Shown here in pieces: positions 29,411-41,000 of a stretch of 64,000 nt of DNA (its first letter is position 1; each line of letters begins with the position of its first letter). Under the pieces are notes generated by a model that ran no database searches, was not told the DNA's origin, and saw nothing but the letters and a program-made list of their open reading frames with translations. Position numbers and translations under genes: made by a program. Origin of the DNA: Nakazawaea peltata (Eukaryota > Ascomycota > Pichiomycetes > Alaninales > Pachysolenaceae); contig BCGQ01000010.1 in the NCBI GenBank assembly GCA_001599355.1, positions 62,001 through 126,000 on the forward strand, in the 5' to 3' direction.

Positions 29411-31416
29411 TTAAGCGTCGATGAGATCTCCGCTCTTGTCCTTGTCTTCCTCCTCTTCTTCTTCGTCATCAGCACTTCTGTCTCTTTCGTAGAACTCGGC
29501 TAAAATCTTAGGACTGATTCTGTTCAACATCTCCTTTGGATAAATTCTCAACAAGGACCAAGCTTGATCCAAACTTTCAAAGATAGTTCTGTTTTCGTAA
29601 GCACCTTGAGAGATGAAAGTCTTCTCAAACTTCTCCAAGAATTCCAAAGACAATTTGTCTTCGATACTCAAAGCTTCTTCACCAACGACCGATTTCATGG
29701 CAGCAGCATCTCTACCAATAGCATACTTGGCATACAATTGGTTAGAAACATCACCGTGGTCCTTTCTGGTCATACCTTCACCGATGGCACTCTTCATTAA
29801 TCTGGACAATGAAGGCAACACATTGATTGGAGGGTAGATACCTCTGTTATTCAATTGACGGTCGACGAAGATTTGTCCCTCGGTAATATAACCGGTCAAA
29901 TCTGGAATTGGGTGAGTGATATCATCGTTAGGCATGGTCAAAATAGGAATTTGAGTAATAGAACCGTTTCTGCCTTCGACTCTACCGGCTCTCTCATAAA
30001 TAGTCGATAAATCGGTATACATATAACCTGGGTAACCTCTTCTACCTGGGACTTCTTCTCTGGCGGCAGAGACTTCTCTTAAGGCATCGGCATAAGAAGA
30101 CATATCGGTCAAAATGGTCAAAACGTGACGTTCGGTTTGATAAGCCAAGTACTCGGCAGTGGTCAAAGCCAAACGAGGGGTAATAATTCTCTCAATAGTA
30201 GGATCATTGGCCAAGTTTAAGAATAAGGCAGTTCTCTCCAAAGAACCATTTTCCTCGAAATCTTGCTTGAAGAATCTCGAAGTTTCCAAGTTAACACCCA
30301 TAGCGGCGAAGACGATGGAGAAGTTCTCTTCATGACCATCATGAACGTCCTTAGTTGGTCTAACCAAACCAGCTTGTCTACAAATTTGAGCAGCGATTTC
30401 GTTATGAGGTAAACCGGAGGCAGAGAAGATAGGAATCTTTTGACCTCTGGCAATAGAGTTCATAGTATCGATGGCAGAAATACCGGTGGAGATCATTTCT
30501 TCTGGGTAAATTCTGGCGAATGGGTTAATTGGGGAACCGTTAATGTCAAGGTAGTCCTCGGCAAAGACCTTTGGACCGTTATCGATTGGTCTACCAGAAC
30601 CATCGAAAATTCTACCCAACATATCTTCACTGACAGGGATTCTCAAGTTCTCACCGGTGAATTCAACTCTGGTCTTCTTTACATCGATACCGGAAGTACC
30701 TTCGAAAACTTGGACAATGGCTCTGTCACCACGTACTTCTAAAACTTGACCAGCTCTGGTAGTTCCGTCTGGTAAGGTTAAGTTAACAATTTCATTGAAA
30801 CGAGGGAACTTGACGTTCTCCAAGATGACCAATGGACCGTTAACACCACCGACGGTGTTATAGTTGATACGTGGCTTGACTTTGAAGTTTTGTGTAACAG
30901 CCAGTTTATTGATTTCGTCTGGAATAGTTAGTATTGTATGATATGGTAGGTATAGGTGAAGGAGCTGGAGCTGGAGCAAGGAGCTACGAGCTACGAGCTG
31001 AGGGCCAATGGGCCCAAGAGCTCAAGAGCCCGAGGGACTAAGAGTTCAAGGGATTAAATATGGGAGGTGGATTCTTCATGATCAGAAACCCGGTGTGTGT
31101 GCAATTGAGTGTATGGTTTGGTCCTGGTCACTTGCTGCTTATGGGTGACTTACCAGGCGCTTTAGAGCCATCCAGAAGATACCCATATCATACACTCTGC
31201 TAACAGCAATCTCCCACAACTCAATCCATACAAAATATCCACCCAATCCGATTCATTGCCATTTCATTCCCCCCCAATTTACTCCCCTCTAAGCGTTGCC
31301 GCCCACCATGTGTCAAACCGCCCCCTTTAAACGTGGCCGCCCCTTTGGTCTGCCCATTCTCGCCCCCAACAACCTCTTCAATTCTACTTACAGAGTTCTT
31401 TGTCGCTCAAAACCAT
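29411..31416 (-). CDS. VMA2: V-type H+-ATPase subunit B, two exons
   Basis: Exon 1 is 31392-31416 (25 nt, eight codons plus one base) and exon 2 is 29411-30918; joined they give 1533 nt and 510 residues. The spliced N-terminus reads [13 protein letters not shown], matching yeast Vma2 ([13 protein letters not shown]). Without splicing, exon 2 begins with residues that do not fit the family. The body is almost identical to Vma2: [43 protein letters not shown] and [20 protein letters not shown]. The B subunit is the non-catalytic nucleotide-binding subunit of the V1 head on vacuolar membranes. Codon use is strongly biased, as in highly expressed genes. Only one CTG codon occurs (30902-30904), near the start. 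Confidence 0.97.
30919..31391 (-). other. Spliceosomal intron of VMA2 (473 nt)
   Basis: The 5' splice site is T|GTAAGT (31391 downward), the branch point is a perfect TACTAAC at 30927-30933, and the 3' splice site is TATTCCAG|ACGAAATC, ending at 30919. Removing it restores the frame and the conserved protein start. The interior carries GAGCT/AGCTC-type short repeats on both strands around 30957-31030. Confidence 0.95.
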
Positions 31417-31793
31417 GATGTTCCTTAGTTCAAGACGTCAATTGATAGATGGATGCTCTCGCCTCTCTCTCGTCTCTCTTTAATCACTGCTAAAATTCTC
31501 TCTTTTCCTGCTTTTTCTCTTTTTAATTCGTTGGATTTTTTTCGGCTGGAATTTTTTTGCAGCCACTTTAGTTAGTGATGAGGATTACGCAGCGATAAGA
31601 GGGGTGGATGGAGAGGGTGTGGAGGATGAAGAAACGGCGGGAGGGTCGAGGTGGATGGGGGGAGCTTGAGATTCGTTACATATCATTTCATAGTCCATAA
31701 TATACATATTAAATAATATACAGTTTCATTTAGGGGGTGGCATACCTTTTTTCATGGGGGTAAGCAGTGATGAGATTTACTCTAGGCACCGTA
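31417..31793. promoter_or_regulatory. Intergenic region upstream of VMA2
   Basis: This 377-base stretch carries the VMA2 promoter and the ATG14 3' end. It includes pyrimidine tracts at 31455-31530. No individual factor site is certain. Confidence 0.4.
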
Positions 31794-33251
31794 TCAGATG
31801 ACTTCCCAGTTGTTATCTGGACCTCTAGATTGAGATCCTGGTTCTAACCTGGGGATTTGAGGAGCTAACTTCGATCCTGATGATCCTTCGATGATTTCAT
31901 TGCTCCCACCACTCGAGGGGGACATCGACCGTCTACCTTCTTCTCTGTAAAGTCGTAGATCTGAAATAATCAACTTATAAAGTTGAGAAATCACAACGTC
32001 AAGGTATTTGAGATCATTACTTGGCTGCTTTGAAGGTGTAGATCTCTTAGGTAATTCCAAACTTTTCTCAATACTGAGATTTAGGTCGGTCTTACTCACA
32101 TAAGGTCGATATTTCTGTAAATTCCAGAACACTTTCAAGAAAGAGGCACCTGACAGCGAGTGTTCATTGGTATCCGAGCTCTTATTCTGTGACAGGGAAG
32201 ATTGGAATACAAGTTGGTGTAATAATGAACCGATATCGGTCAATTGATACAATGAATATGGAGAAATTGAGCTTTGTTGTTGCTGAAATTGAGATTGTTG
32301 GTCTCGTCTCACCTCTATCAACCTCACCATATCCATTATCAAGCAACTCTCCAGCTTTATGAACAAATTTAACTCATATTTGTTACATTCTGGCAAATCC
32401 CGTGCCAAATATAACGGATAACACTCATTCTTATGTAAAATTATAGGCAGAAATTCGTCATATTTGAAATAATTCTGCTTGGAATTGATCCTATTGACCA
32501 CATTGACGTCAGGAAAAAGCATAGGATAATCCAATTCACATTCCAAATACTGCGAAATCTGTAAAACACATCTACAAATCACAAGTATATTACTATTCAC
32601 ATACAAATGTGAATATTCAATGTATGAATTCAATGGTAGCACTGGCAACATTGCCAAGTAAACCACCTTGCCCTTCTTGGTGATATTAAGTAACTCCGAC
32701 ATCTCATTGATCAATCGGCATTGTAAACTATGCATCAGACTATTAACTTTCTTCAAATTGGACCTGCTCAATTTCAAATCCAGCAGAACCAATTTCTGCT
32801 GATTGTTATGCCAGCTAACAAATTCAGCACTCTTTTGTAGCACCTGATTACGCAATGCCTTATTCTTTTCTCTTTTCTCCAGTATTTGAGCCATTAACTC
32901 GGCATTACGCAGTTTCATTCGATCTATCTTGTCCTTATGAGATAAAAGTGATCTCTTCAACTGAATGATTTCCACATTGAGTAACTGCTGGGCCAATTTC
33001 ATGGTCCATGCCGTCTCTTCCAGCACCAGCAGCATATCTCCTCCACTCTCAGATACCAAATTTCGGTTCTCAGTAATGAAATCACAAGCATTGTTGTTGA
33101 TACACCTGCTCAATATTCTGTCGATTTGACGTTGTGACTTGCCGCTGGAATATTCGGTGTCTATCAGTTGGATTCGATGCTTCAATACCAGTTGATTCAC
33201 ACATCCTGAACACAACAACCCGGATTTATCACCACACAGCCCACAAAACAT
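31794..33251 (-). CDS. ATG14: Autophagy PI3-kinase complex I subunit Atg14
   Basis: The product is 485 residues. The N-terminus MFCGLCGDKSGLLCSGC gives a CxxC-x7-CxxC pair, the cysteine repeat characteristic of Atg14/Barkor. Coiled coil follows at about residues 80-190 (LLNVEIIQLKRSLLSHKDKI, LMAQILEKREKNKALRN), then a UVRAG/Atg14-like domain. The C-terminus is Ser/Gly-rich. Atg14 directs Vps34 to the autophagosome assembly site. The sequence alone would leave doubt, but its position after VMA2 matches YBR127-YBR128 (ATG14) of S. cerevisiae. It is longer than the S. cerevisiae protein (344 residues). Confidence 0.85.
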   Translation of the reverse strand: MFCGLCGDKSGLLCSGCVNQLVLKHRIQLIDTEYSSGKSQRQIDRILSRCINNNACDFITENRNLVSESGGDMLLVLEETAWTMKLAQQLLNVEIIQLKRSLLSHKDKIDRMKLRNAELMAQILEKREKNKALRNQVLQKSAEFVSWHNNQQKLVLLDLKLSRSNLKKVNSLMHSLQCRLINEMSELLNITKKGKVVYLAMLPVLPLNSYIEYSHLYVNSNILVICRCVLQISQYLECELDYPMLFPDVNVVNRINSKQNYFKYDEFLPIILHKNECYPLYLARDLPECNKYELNLFIKLESCLIMDMVRLIEVRRDQQSQFQQQQSSISPYSLYQLTDIGSLLHQLVFQSSLSQNKSSDTNEHSLSGASFLKVFWNLQKYRPYVSKTDLNLSIEKSLELPKRSTPSKQPSNDLKYLDVVISQLYKLIISDLRLYREEGRRSMSPSSGGSNEIIEGSSGSKLAPQIPRLEPGSQSRGPDNNWEVI

Positions 33252-33728
33252 CGCTTTGTCTCTACATAAACCTTACCGGGATGGTGATAAAGTGAGGGTC
33301 TCAAACTGACAGTCTCAGATGAGCTCTATACGGGATGGATTTTGATATTTTGCTGCGCATCAACACTTAGCAGAATACGAATATTTTGGGGGTTCGTGAG
33401 GGGGGGTTAGCGAAGGGAACTGACGAGAATGAGAGGTGAAGATATGTATCAGGTGATGATAGCATTGGGATGCTACTGAGTTTATTATGTGGATTAGATT
33501 AATACTTAATTGCTTATATCAATTTTCATTCTTTCAATTATATAAAATATTTATTATATAACCCCTTCGGATGACTAGGAGCACAATTTTAGACTCATCT
33601 TCCATTCATTATTTTTACTACTCACTACATGAAATCAGATGTCTGTTCATATTTATGGCATATCTTCTCTTCATCATTCTCCACTCACTACATTATTCAT
33701 ATGACTATTCACATTTATGACTTATTTA
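33252..33728. promoter_or_regulatory. Intergenic region between ATG14 and CTF18
   Basis: Both flanking genes are on the minus strand, so this 477-base stretch holds the ATG14 promoter and the CTF18 terminator. It is AT-rich (33480-33730) with direct near-repeats of a cattcat/actcacta theme. No specific signal was recognised. Confidence 0.4.
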
Positions 33729-36059
33729 TTAAAATTCCCACAATTCTTCCCAATTAATATTCTTCCTTACTGCATTGGAAAATCCTTCATGGTATTTAAC
33801 CCAAATACGAGATTCTTCGTCTCTCACCACTTTATGAGTGGTCAGTGCCTTCTGAGTATTAGTAGCTGCTGCAATCTCGTCGTATTGACTCTTGAAATAA
33901 TCAACCGGGTTGGAAAACTTCTTGATCTTCTCATCCAGACCCTTGGATTTCTTATTAATCTTCGATTCTAACAGCAGCTCATCTTCCAGCAGCTTTCTCT
34001 TCAGATGTTTGATCCTGTCAATTTCCAGTGTTAAAATCGGGAATACTGACGACTTTTTCGCTATGGATTGTTTCTGTGAAGACACAGAGAATTGTGAAAG
34101 CTCATCCACAGGTGGGACCAACATTAACAGTTGCAGTAAAAATGAGTCTTCATTTCTACGAGGCTCAATTGAAAGTCCAAAATCATGGAGAAGACCAATT
34201 GCATTCTCCACTTTTTTCTTATCAGCTGGCCTAAGCAGGAACCTAGAAGAAGATTTAAGCTCTGGAGTCAACAAATGACTGACAAATGGTAATAATTGGG
34301 TCAGCAAAGTCGATAAAATCAATTTTGATCTAGTCTCCACTACAATATCACTAAGGAACTTCTTTTGAAGATCTAAATTGGCCCTTCTCGACTCATAATG
34401 TTCATAATCAGATTTAGGTTTCAAATTCTTCTCATGATTATTATTCGAATCACTAAACAGAAGGAAGAACTTCATAGGAACTTGAGTACAATAGGTAGAT
34501 GAAAGATGAGTACTTTGGAGATCAAAACTGGCCTTATTAAGATAATCATAGAAATACAACCATTCACTGATCTCATTAGGTTTACGCATTAAATCATCCT
34601 GATATTCAACATCATGATAAAGACTGAATAACCCATTCATCACCTTGTCAGTATTACCACTCGTAGTAATGACTTTTTCCAACTCTTGATATTGTTCTCT
34701 TTTGATCTTTTTGGGTTCTCTAAGGAAGATTTTCTTGACCATAGTAAACCAATTGATCTGAGAGTCTTTGATACGAGACTCATCTGAACTCAAAGAGGTC
34801 CCATTGAACTGTAAAAGATTCAAACAACTACGTATATCTCCATTAGTCATGGCTACAATCTCTGATAAGTCCCTGACATTACAATTGAGCAGTTCCTTAT
34901 CACAGATTTCCTTTAATCTATCCCTAATACTACGTTCAGAAGCTTTACGGAATGAGACAATTTCCAGGTGAGGTCTCAATTTCTCCAATGAAGTCGCATA
35001 TAAATCATTGCAAATGCAAATAATTGGTCTCATCAATAATTTCGTATTCTGATTCTTCTTCCTGTTCTTCTTATTTTGGTAGGGATTTTCACGATTATTG
35101 AGAACTTTACTAGTGGCTCTTTGATCTTGATAAACTAAATCTGTAAGTACACGAATGAACCCGGTTTCTGTACTTCCATCTACTTCATCACATATCAAAA
35201 CTACGGGCTTTCCACTAAATGTCTGCGTATTCAAGGAATTTACAATTTTATCTCTCACTTTCTGTCCTGCTCTTTCGTCACTTGCGTTGATTTCCATTAC
35301 TTCATATCCTGCTTGCTTGGCAATAACGTGGGCTACAGTCGTCTTACCAATACCTGGTGGTCCATGAATAAGCATGATTCTCTTCTCAGGTCTATCGAAA
35401 GGATCCTTGTTAACCAGTGACAGCAGCAGCAGCTGGGTTGGTCCTTGATTGAAATTTGGGAATTGTCTATCAGAGACAACTTTCTCACCAAAAACACATT
35501 TAGACCATCTTCTAAGCCAACGAAGAGCAAATCTGTTAGTCTTTTCATTACCAACTAACTCAAGAAACGTCTTAGGTCTCCATTTTTCAGCCCATAATAC
35601 ATTGAGCTGAGGCAGAGTCGTAGATTCAGTAACAATAACAGACTCATCTGGTTCAATTTCATCCAGCTTAGCATTCTTAACAGCCTTATCAGCCTCAATT
35701 TTGTCCATTAATGCTCCAATATCAATCCCTGTATCACCACCCGACTTGAAATCCATCTCATCGCCTTCACTTTCATATATAAGTTTACGTTTTGACTTCA
35801 ATCGTATCACATGACCATCAGAACAGAGGATTTGTTTATCTTGGAAGGGTTTAAGGTAGTCAAGAACTGTTTTGTTGAGAAAACCAGTGTCTAAATCGTC
35901 TTGTTGACCCTCTTTCATCACCCCATCATCACCTTTATTTGACCCGGCTTTGTTCTCAGTAGAAGAACCAACACCATGTCCTCCAAAAAGAATGGAATTC
36001 TCGAAATCAAAGTTCAAATTCAAGTTCGGTCCAACTTCAGGTCCTGCAGTGTCACTCAT
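33729..36059 (-). CDS. CTF18: Alternative clamp-loader large subunit Ctf18
   Basis: A 776-residue AAA+ protein. The Ctf18 entry motif ELVGNEKTNRFALRWLRRW precedes Walker A GPPGIGKTTVAHVIAKQAG (about residues 232-250), then INASDERAG and Walker B VLICDEVDGS. The C-terminus IWVKYHEGFSNAVRKNINWEELW is the conserved tail that binds Ctf8/Dcc1. The complex loads PCNA at replication forks and supports sister-chromatid cohesion. The start is ATG 36059 (MSDTAGPEVG); the longer frame starts at GTG. It is divergent from SEC14, as YMR078C/YMR079W in S. cerevisiae, and has an MCB site about 80 bases upstream. Confidence 0.95.
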   Translation of the reverse strand: MSDTAGPEVGPNLNLNFDFENSILFGGHGVGSSTENKAGSNKGDDGVMKEGQQDDLDTGFLNKTVLDYLKPFQDKQILCSDGHVIRLKSKRKLIYESEGDEMDFKSGGDTGIDIGALMDKIEADKAVKNAKLDEIEPDESVIVTESTTLPQLNVLWAEKWRPKTFLELVGNEKTNRFALRWLRRWSKCVFGEKVVSDRQFPNFNQGPTQLLLLSLVNKDPFDRPEKRIMLIHGPPGIGKTTVAHVIAKQAGYEVMEINASDERAGQKVRDKIVNSLNTQTFSGKPVVLICDEVDGSTETGFIRVLTDLVYQDQRATSKVLNNRENPYQNKKNRKKNQNTKLLMRPIICICNDLYATSLEKLRPHLEIVSFRKASERSIRDRLKEICDKELLNCNVRDLSEIVAMTNGDIRSCLNLLQFNGTSLSSDESRIKDSQINWFTMVKKIFLREPKKIKREQYQELEKVITTSGNTDKVMNGLFSLYHDVEYQDDLMRKPNEISEWLYFYDYLNKASFDLQSTHLSSTYCTQVPMKFFLLFSDSNNNHEKNLKPKSDYEHYESRRANLDLQKKFLSDIVVETRSKLILSTLLTQLLPFVSHLLTPELKSSSRFLLRPADKKKVENAIGLLHDFGLSIEPRRNEDSFLLQLLMLVPPVDELSQFSVSSQKQSIAKKSSVFPILTLEIDRIKHLKRKLLEDELLLESKINKKSKGLDEKIKKFSNPVDYFKSQYDEIAAATNTQKALTTHKVVRDEESRIWVKYHEGFSNAVRKNINWEELWEF

Positions 36060-36377
36060 ATTAATCACAGATTCCGTTGTAGTCTCCTTTCAACATCCAC
36101 CATCAACTGCTCCCTTCTGTTTCTTAACAAAGTCGCGACGCGTCCTGACGAGATTTGGTGATCACACACGACTATTTCAAAACAACAAAGTAGTGCACAA
36201 AACCCTAATATCCCATTTTAAGAAATCTCCCGCCTTCTCCATTCACACAGCCCCTAAACTCCCTCTTTCGTCCTTTAATACGAGCTGTCCTCAAGACCAA
36301 ACTAAGGGAAAAACATTTGTATACATAAAATTTGCTTTGGATTTTAAAGGAAGAGATAGTTTGCACCTTATAACATC
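36060..36377. promoter_or_regulatory. Bidirectional promoter CTF18 / SEC14 with MCB site
   Basis: These 318 bases separate the divergent CTF18 and SEC14 starts. An ACGCGT element lies at 36138-36143 within cgcgacgcgtcc, about 80 bases from the CTF18 ATG. ACGCGT is the MBF-bound MCB element of S-phase genes, which fits a replication-fork clamp loader. Confidence 0.5.
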
Positions 36378-37280
36378 ATGTCCGAACTGGAAATCCTTGC
36401 CTCATACCCACAAATTTCCGCACCTTCTAAGTTCACCGGTTACACCGGTAACTTGACCGAGTCCGAGAAGCTGGCTTTACTGAAGTTGAGAGAAGAGTTA
36501 GTTGCTTTGAACTACGAGTTGCGTCTCGATGACGCCTCTTTGTTACGTTTCTTGCGTGCTCGTAAGTTCGATGTAGCTAAGGCTAAGGAGATGTTTGTCA
36601 ATTGCGAGAATTGGAGAAAGTCGTTCGGTGTAGACAACATTTTGACCGAGTTCAAATACGAGGAGAAACCTATCGTTGCTAAGTACTATCCTCAATATTA
36701 CCACAAGACCGATATTGAAGGTAGACCAGTTTACATTGAAGAATTGGGTAGTGTTAACATTACCGAGATGTATAAGATTACCACTCAAGAGAGAATGTTG
36801 AAGAATTTGGTATGGGAATACGAATCCTTTGTCAAGTACAGATTACCAGCTTGTTCCAGAAAGGAAGGTCATTTAGTTGAGACTTCTTGTACCATCTTGG
36901 ATTTGAAGGGTATCAGTATCAGTGCTGCTTCTCAAGTTTTGAGTTATGTCAGAGAGGCTTCTAACATTGGTCAGAACTACTATCCTGAAAGAATGGGTAA
37001 ATTCTACCTTATCAATGCACCATTTGGTTTCAGTACCGTTTTCAGATTATTCAAGCCATTTTTGGACCCTGTCACCGTCTCCAAGATTTTCATCTTGGGT
37101 TCCTCTTACAAGTCTGAGTTGTTAAAGCTGATTCCAAAGGAGAATTTGCCAACCAAGTTTGGTGGTTCCTCCGAAGTAAGTGAAGAAACTGGTGGTTTGC
37201 TCTTGTCTGACATTGGTCCATGGAGAGATCCTAAGTACATTGGTCCAGAAGGTGAGGCTCCACATTCTTTCCAATTATAG
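36378..37280 (+). CDS. SEC14: Phosphatidylinositol/phosphatidylcholine transfer protein Sec14
   Basis: The product is 300 residues, the family's usual length. It has the CRAL-TRIO N-terminal helices ([19 protein letters not shown]) and the lipid-binding fold ([87 protein letters not shown]). The ending [18 protein letters not shown] is nearly invariant. Sec14 maintains Golgi lipid composition for secretion. In contrast to S. cerevisiae, no intron interrupts the start. The CTG at 36480-36482 matches Ala in the S. cerevisiae ALAELR segment. Confidence 0.97.
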   Translation: MSELEILASYPQISAPSKFTGYTGNLTESEKLALLKLREELVALNYELRLDDASLLRFLRARKFDVAKAKEMFVNCENWRKSFGVDNILTEFKYEEKPIVAKYYPQYYHKTDIEGRPVYIEELGSVNITEMYKITTQERMLKNLVWEYESFVKYRLPACSRKEGHLVETSCTILDLKGISISAASQVLSYVREASNIGQNYYPERMGKFYLINAPFGFSTVFRLFKPFLDPVTVSKIFILGSSYKSELLKLIPKENLPTKFGGSSEVSEETGGLLLSDIGPWRDPKYIGPEGEAPHSFQL

Positions 37281-38061
37281 ATTGGAGATTTATACATAAT
37301 ACAGTAGAAAATAAGTGTATGGATATCATGTAGAGATGTAGACGACTCGAAATGGACTCTTTAACCCATCTCTTCTTCATACATCGTTACACCAACTTGA
37401 GCTTGCGCTGAACCCTGTTCTGTAAATTTGGTCGTGTATAAAATTACCAAAATAAATTTCCCCTTGAGATTATTGCCCAATTGAGGTTTAATTTGCCCGA
37501 GTAGGCCTGGGTCGCCAATCTACAATTTTTACATTTTCTGGCAACCAATTCGAATAATTTCGTTTATTTCCAGCTTGCTTTACTCCTATTACAAATTATA
37601 TCTCCTCTTCCCTCCATTTCCCCCAACCCCCCTATTCCCCTGTCTCATTCTGTCTCATTCCTCGGCTTTTACTGCTTCTCTTTTCCTCTTCTTATGCGCT
37701 GAATCGCCTTTAATATGCAGGAGACGGTCACAACAAGACAAAATATTACACCTGGTATGAGATGAGGTGAACTTAAAAATTCAATTACCTGACTCCAGTC
37801 TCTTCTATTCCTTCCACTTTACCAAACTTCATCTCATTAAACTATAAATGAATTTCCCCTCCCCACATATCTCACTAACTCTCCCCTCTACCCCCCCTCC
37901 ACCCCCACCTTTCTGCCCCTCCTTCTCTGCCCATTTCACTCACGCGTGCCTCTAGCGCTCACCTCAACTTGATAAAAAAAAGGGCACACTTTCGAGGCGG
38001 ACCTTCAAAGCTCTAAACCACTAGTCAAACCAACAGTTTCAACAGCATTACAACTTATACG
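37281..38061. promoter_or_regulatory. Intergenic region SEC14 to BUD2, with an MCB-like site
   Basis: This 781-base stretch is strongly pyrimidine-rich on the plus strand (37600-37690 and 37855-37945). An ACGCGT hexamer lies at 37942-37947, 115 bases before the BUD2 ATG. No reading frame in it looks coding. Confidence 0.45.
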
Positions 38062-41000
38062 ATGTCAGAGATCTTGGATGTCAATTCTTTGAGGCATTAT
38101 ATGGTCCTGAACCGTGGGATACTCGAGAATTCTTCCCATGGGATCGAATTGGAATGGTGTGATAACACTTATGTCGGCAGCGTCAATGAGGCCTGGTCCC
38201 GTTCTTTAGTGTCCATCTCTCTGCAAGGTCAATTGATATGCAATGATGGTCAGGATGTCTTAGTCGACTCTTTACAGTCATGTTCCATCCAGGTAGTACC
38301 TACTCATCACCCACCTACTATCTCGATAGCGCCGTACGATAGCGATTCCAAAAAACGTTTTTACTTGAGAGTTCCTGTTCCTGATGTTACAACGGGTATT
38401 TCCGGTACTGCCGCACAACAGTATCAAATTGATATTTTCAACAAGCTTTTTGCCAGTCTCCTTCTCTGGTCACGTCTTAAACCACTGGGTTTGGTCAAGA
38501 AATGGAATTATAAGAGCCCTCCTATTGACCCCAATGATCAAAATGTGTTAGTATGCCGTTTTAAAGTTTATGGACCTGTCCCTTCTAACAAGAAGGGATT
38601 GAAAATTGTATCTGGGCCTCATGTGTCTCTTCATAGTTTCTCTGCTCTGCCACATCCTTCAGAAGCCTGGTTTATGGCAATGGGTCATTTAAAGCCAAAT
38701 GGAGTCTTAGATTTGTTACTTGAAAGTGACGGGTCATTGATTTACTCAGTAAATATCTCAGCTTTGTTCAATTTTGAGGTCAAACAACTTGATCATTCGG
38801 TCTTCCAAAATTCTAATATCTTGTACGTCGGGATTATTCAAGACTTACGCAATCTTAACATGATCAAGACCACTGAGTTCCCCTATGATGAGGCCAAAGA
38901 CTTTATACTACCTTCTTCTTCTTCATCGAAGAATTTAAATAACTCAAGTAGGATCTTGATCGAATTCCCTCTTCATATAGATTTAGAAGATTGGTATGTG
39001 AAGTTGATTTCTTTCACTAGGAGAGAAATGTTGGGCCGTAGTAGTACCACCTCTAAACAACTTCGTTCTGTTCAGAAGATCGATCTTGAGATAGTAGAAC
39101 TGAGGTTTGATGACGATTCTTTCAACGGAAAACAACTCTACACCGAATTAAGCTTGTGGAGTTCCAGTTGGTCCAAAACTTCTGTGGTAACTTGTGAGGA
39201 TAGAAACCCCTTCTGGAAGGAGAATTTCAAGTTCGATTTACCAATTTCTACTAATTATTTCCAACTTATAATCAAGGAAGAGACAAGTCTTGCTCCAGAG
39301 GAGCACCCAGTCGTCGGTATTATATATTTAACTCCTGATATTATACAAAGCAAGGACGTCGACAGAGTTTTCATTTACGACCTGTCCAATTCTGGAGCTA
39401 TCGGTAAAATGTTCATCAACTTGAAGTACCACAATTTTGTTATCTTGCCCCCAGACGAATACAAATTGATCGAAAGAATGATACTGTCGATCCAATTCGA
39501 TGAGATTATCGAATTTTTCAAACCTTTACTGGGAAATACCATCTCTGGTAGTGAAACATTGGAGCAGAATACTTTAATGTTGGTAGATGTATTCCAAACA
39601 TTGGGTCGTGAACATGAGTGGATACAGCTGTTGATGAACTATGAATTGAGTCCTATCGATTTACTGATTCGTAAAGATAAGATATCTTCGGTCAATATCT
39701 TTAATACCTTATTCAGAGGTAACTCGCTTCTCACTAAATCTCTTGAACAATATAACTTTAGAATAGGCCAAGAATATTTAGAAAAGACTGTGGGGACTTT
39801 CATTAATCAAATCCAAGATGATAATATAACTCGGGAGGACTTCGAAGTCGATCCAAGATACACTTCTGAGGAGACTTCCCAAAAGAACTTGGCTTATTTG
39901 TTGACGCTTATCACCACCTTATGGGACTTGATTTACAAGACTTCGAACGATCTTCCTAAACCTATAAAATATCTTCTTACTAAATTCAGATACAAGATCG
40001 AGAACTCGATAGAGCCTAACGATGAAAAGACCCCGTTGAATTGTTTGACACTGTTTTTATTCTTGAGATTCTTCTGTCCGGCAATTTTGAATCCAAAATT
40101 GTTCTACTTAACTAAGAATCATCAAGTTGGGTCTACCAAGAAGATTTTGACTCTTGTCACCAAGATTTTATTAAATCTCGCCAACAGAACACCATTTGCT
40201 CCACATAAGGATCCTACATTGATGTACTTCAACGAGTTCATTGAATCTCATCAAAGTCAAGTTTTGGACTACTTCGACAAGATTACTGAGCGTAAGATGG
40301 ATTTCCATGACAAGATTCTTGAGCTCAGTGATGATGTCGAAAGACCTTCGTTGAATATCCCTCTTTCCATCGCAAGTGAATTACCTACAAATCCGTACCT
40401 TATTGACAAATACCTTCGTCTTGTCGAATTAATTACTCTATTTAGTGAGAACGCAACTGCCTCAGGTATGGATGCAGGAGGATCAACCAACGGGACCAGT
40501 ATTGGTGGAAGATCACCAGATATGAGTCGTGACGATCATTCTCAATTATATAAAATCGACACCATTGGTGATGACGATGATGACAGTTCTATGTTCATGG
40601 ATTTCAAGAGTGAAACTGACAAATTCCTTAACAATTTATTAACATCCTCTTCAGATGATGACATCATCAAGAACAACTTAAAGTTACTGGATGTCCAAGC
40701 TCAATCTCAGTTGATGATTAACAAGACAATAAAGATGGTACAAAGACTATCGACTCCAGAGATACCTCCTCATGCGTCATCATCGCTGTTCACCGAGGAA
40801 TCTTGGATTCAATTTATCAACCAAATTATTGATACCACCATTATAGATCTCACCACAAAACAAGTATTGTTCCTTTCTACTGAACCAAGCACCTCTTTAT
40901 CCACACTGAAGAAGAGGCATGATTCCTCAAAGTACCGCTTCTTGTCGTCTGGAGGTATCAAATTCAAGGTTGTCAACAAGAACTCACCTCTCCGTGTGGT

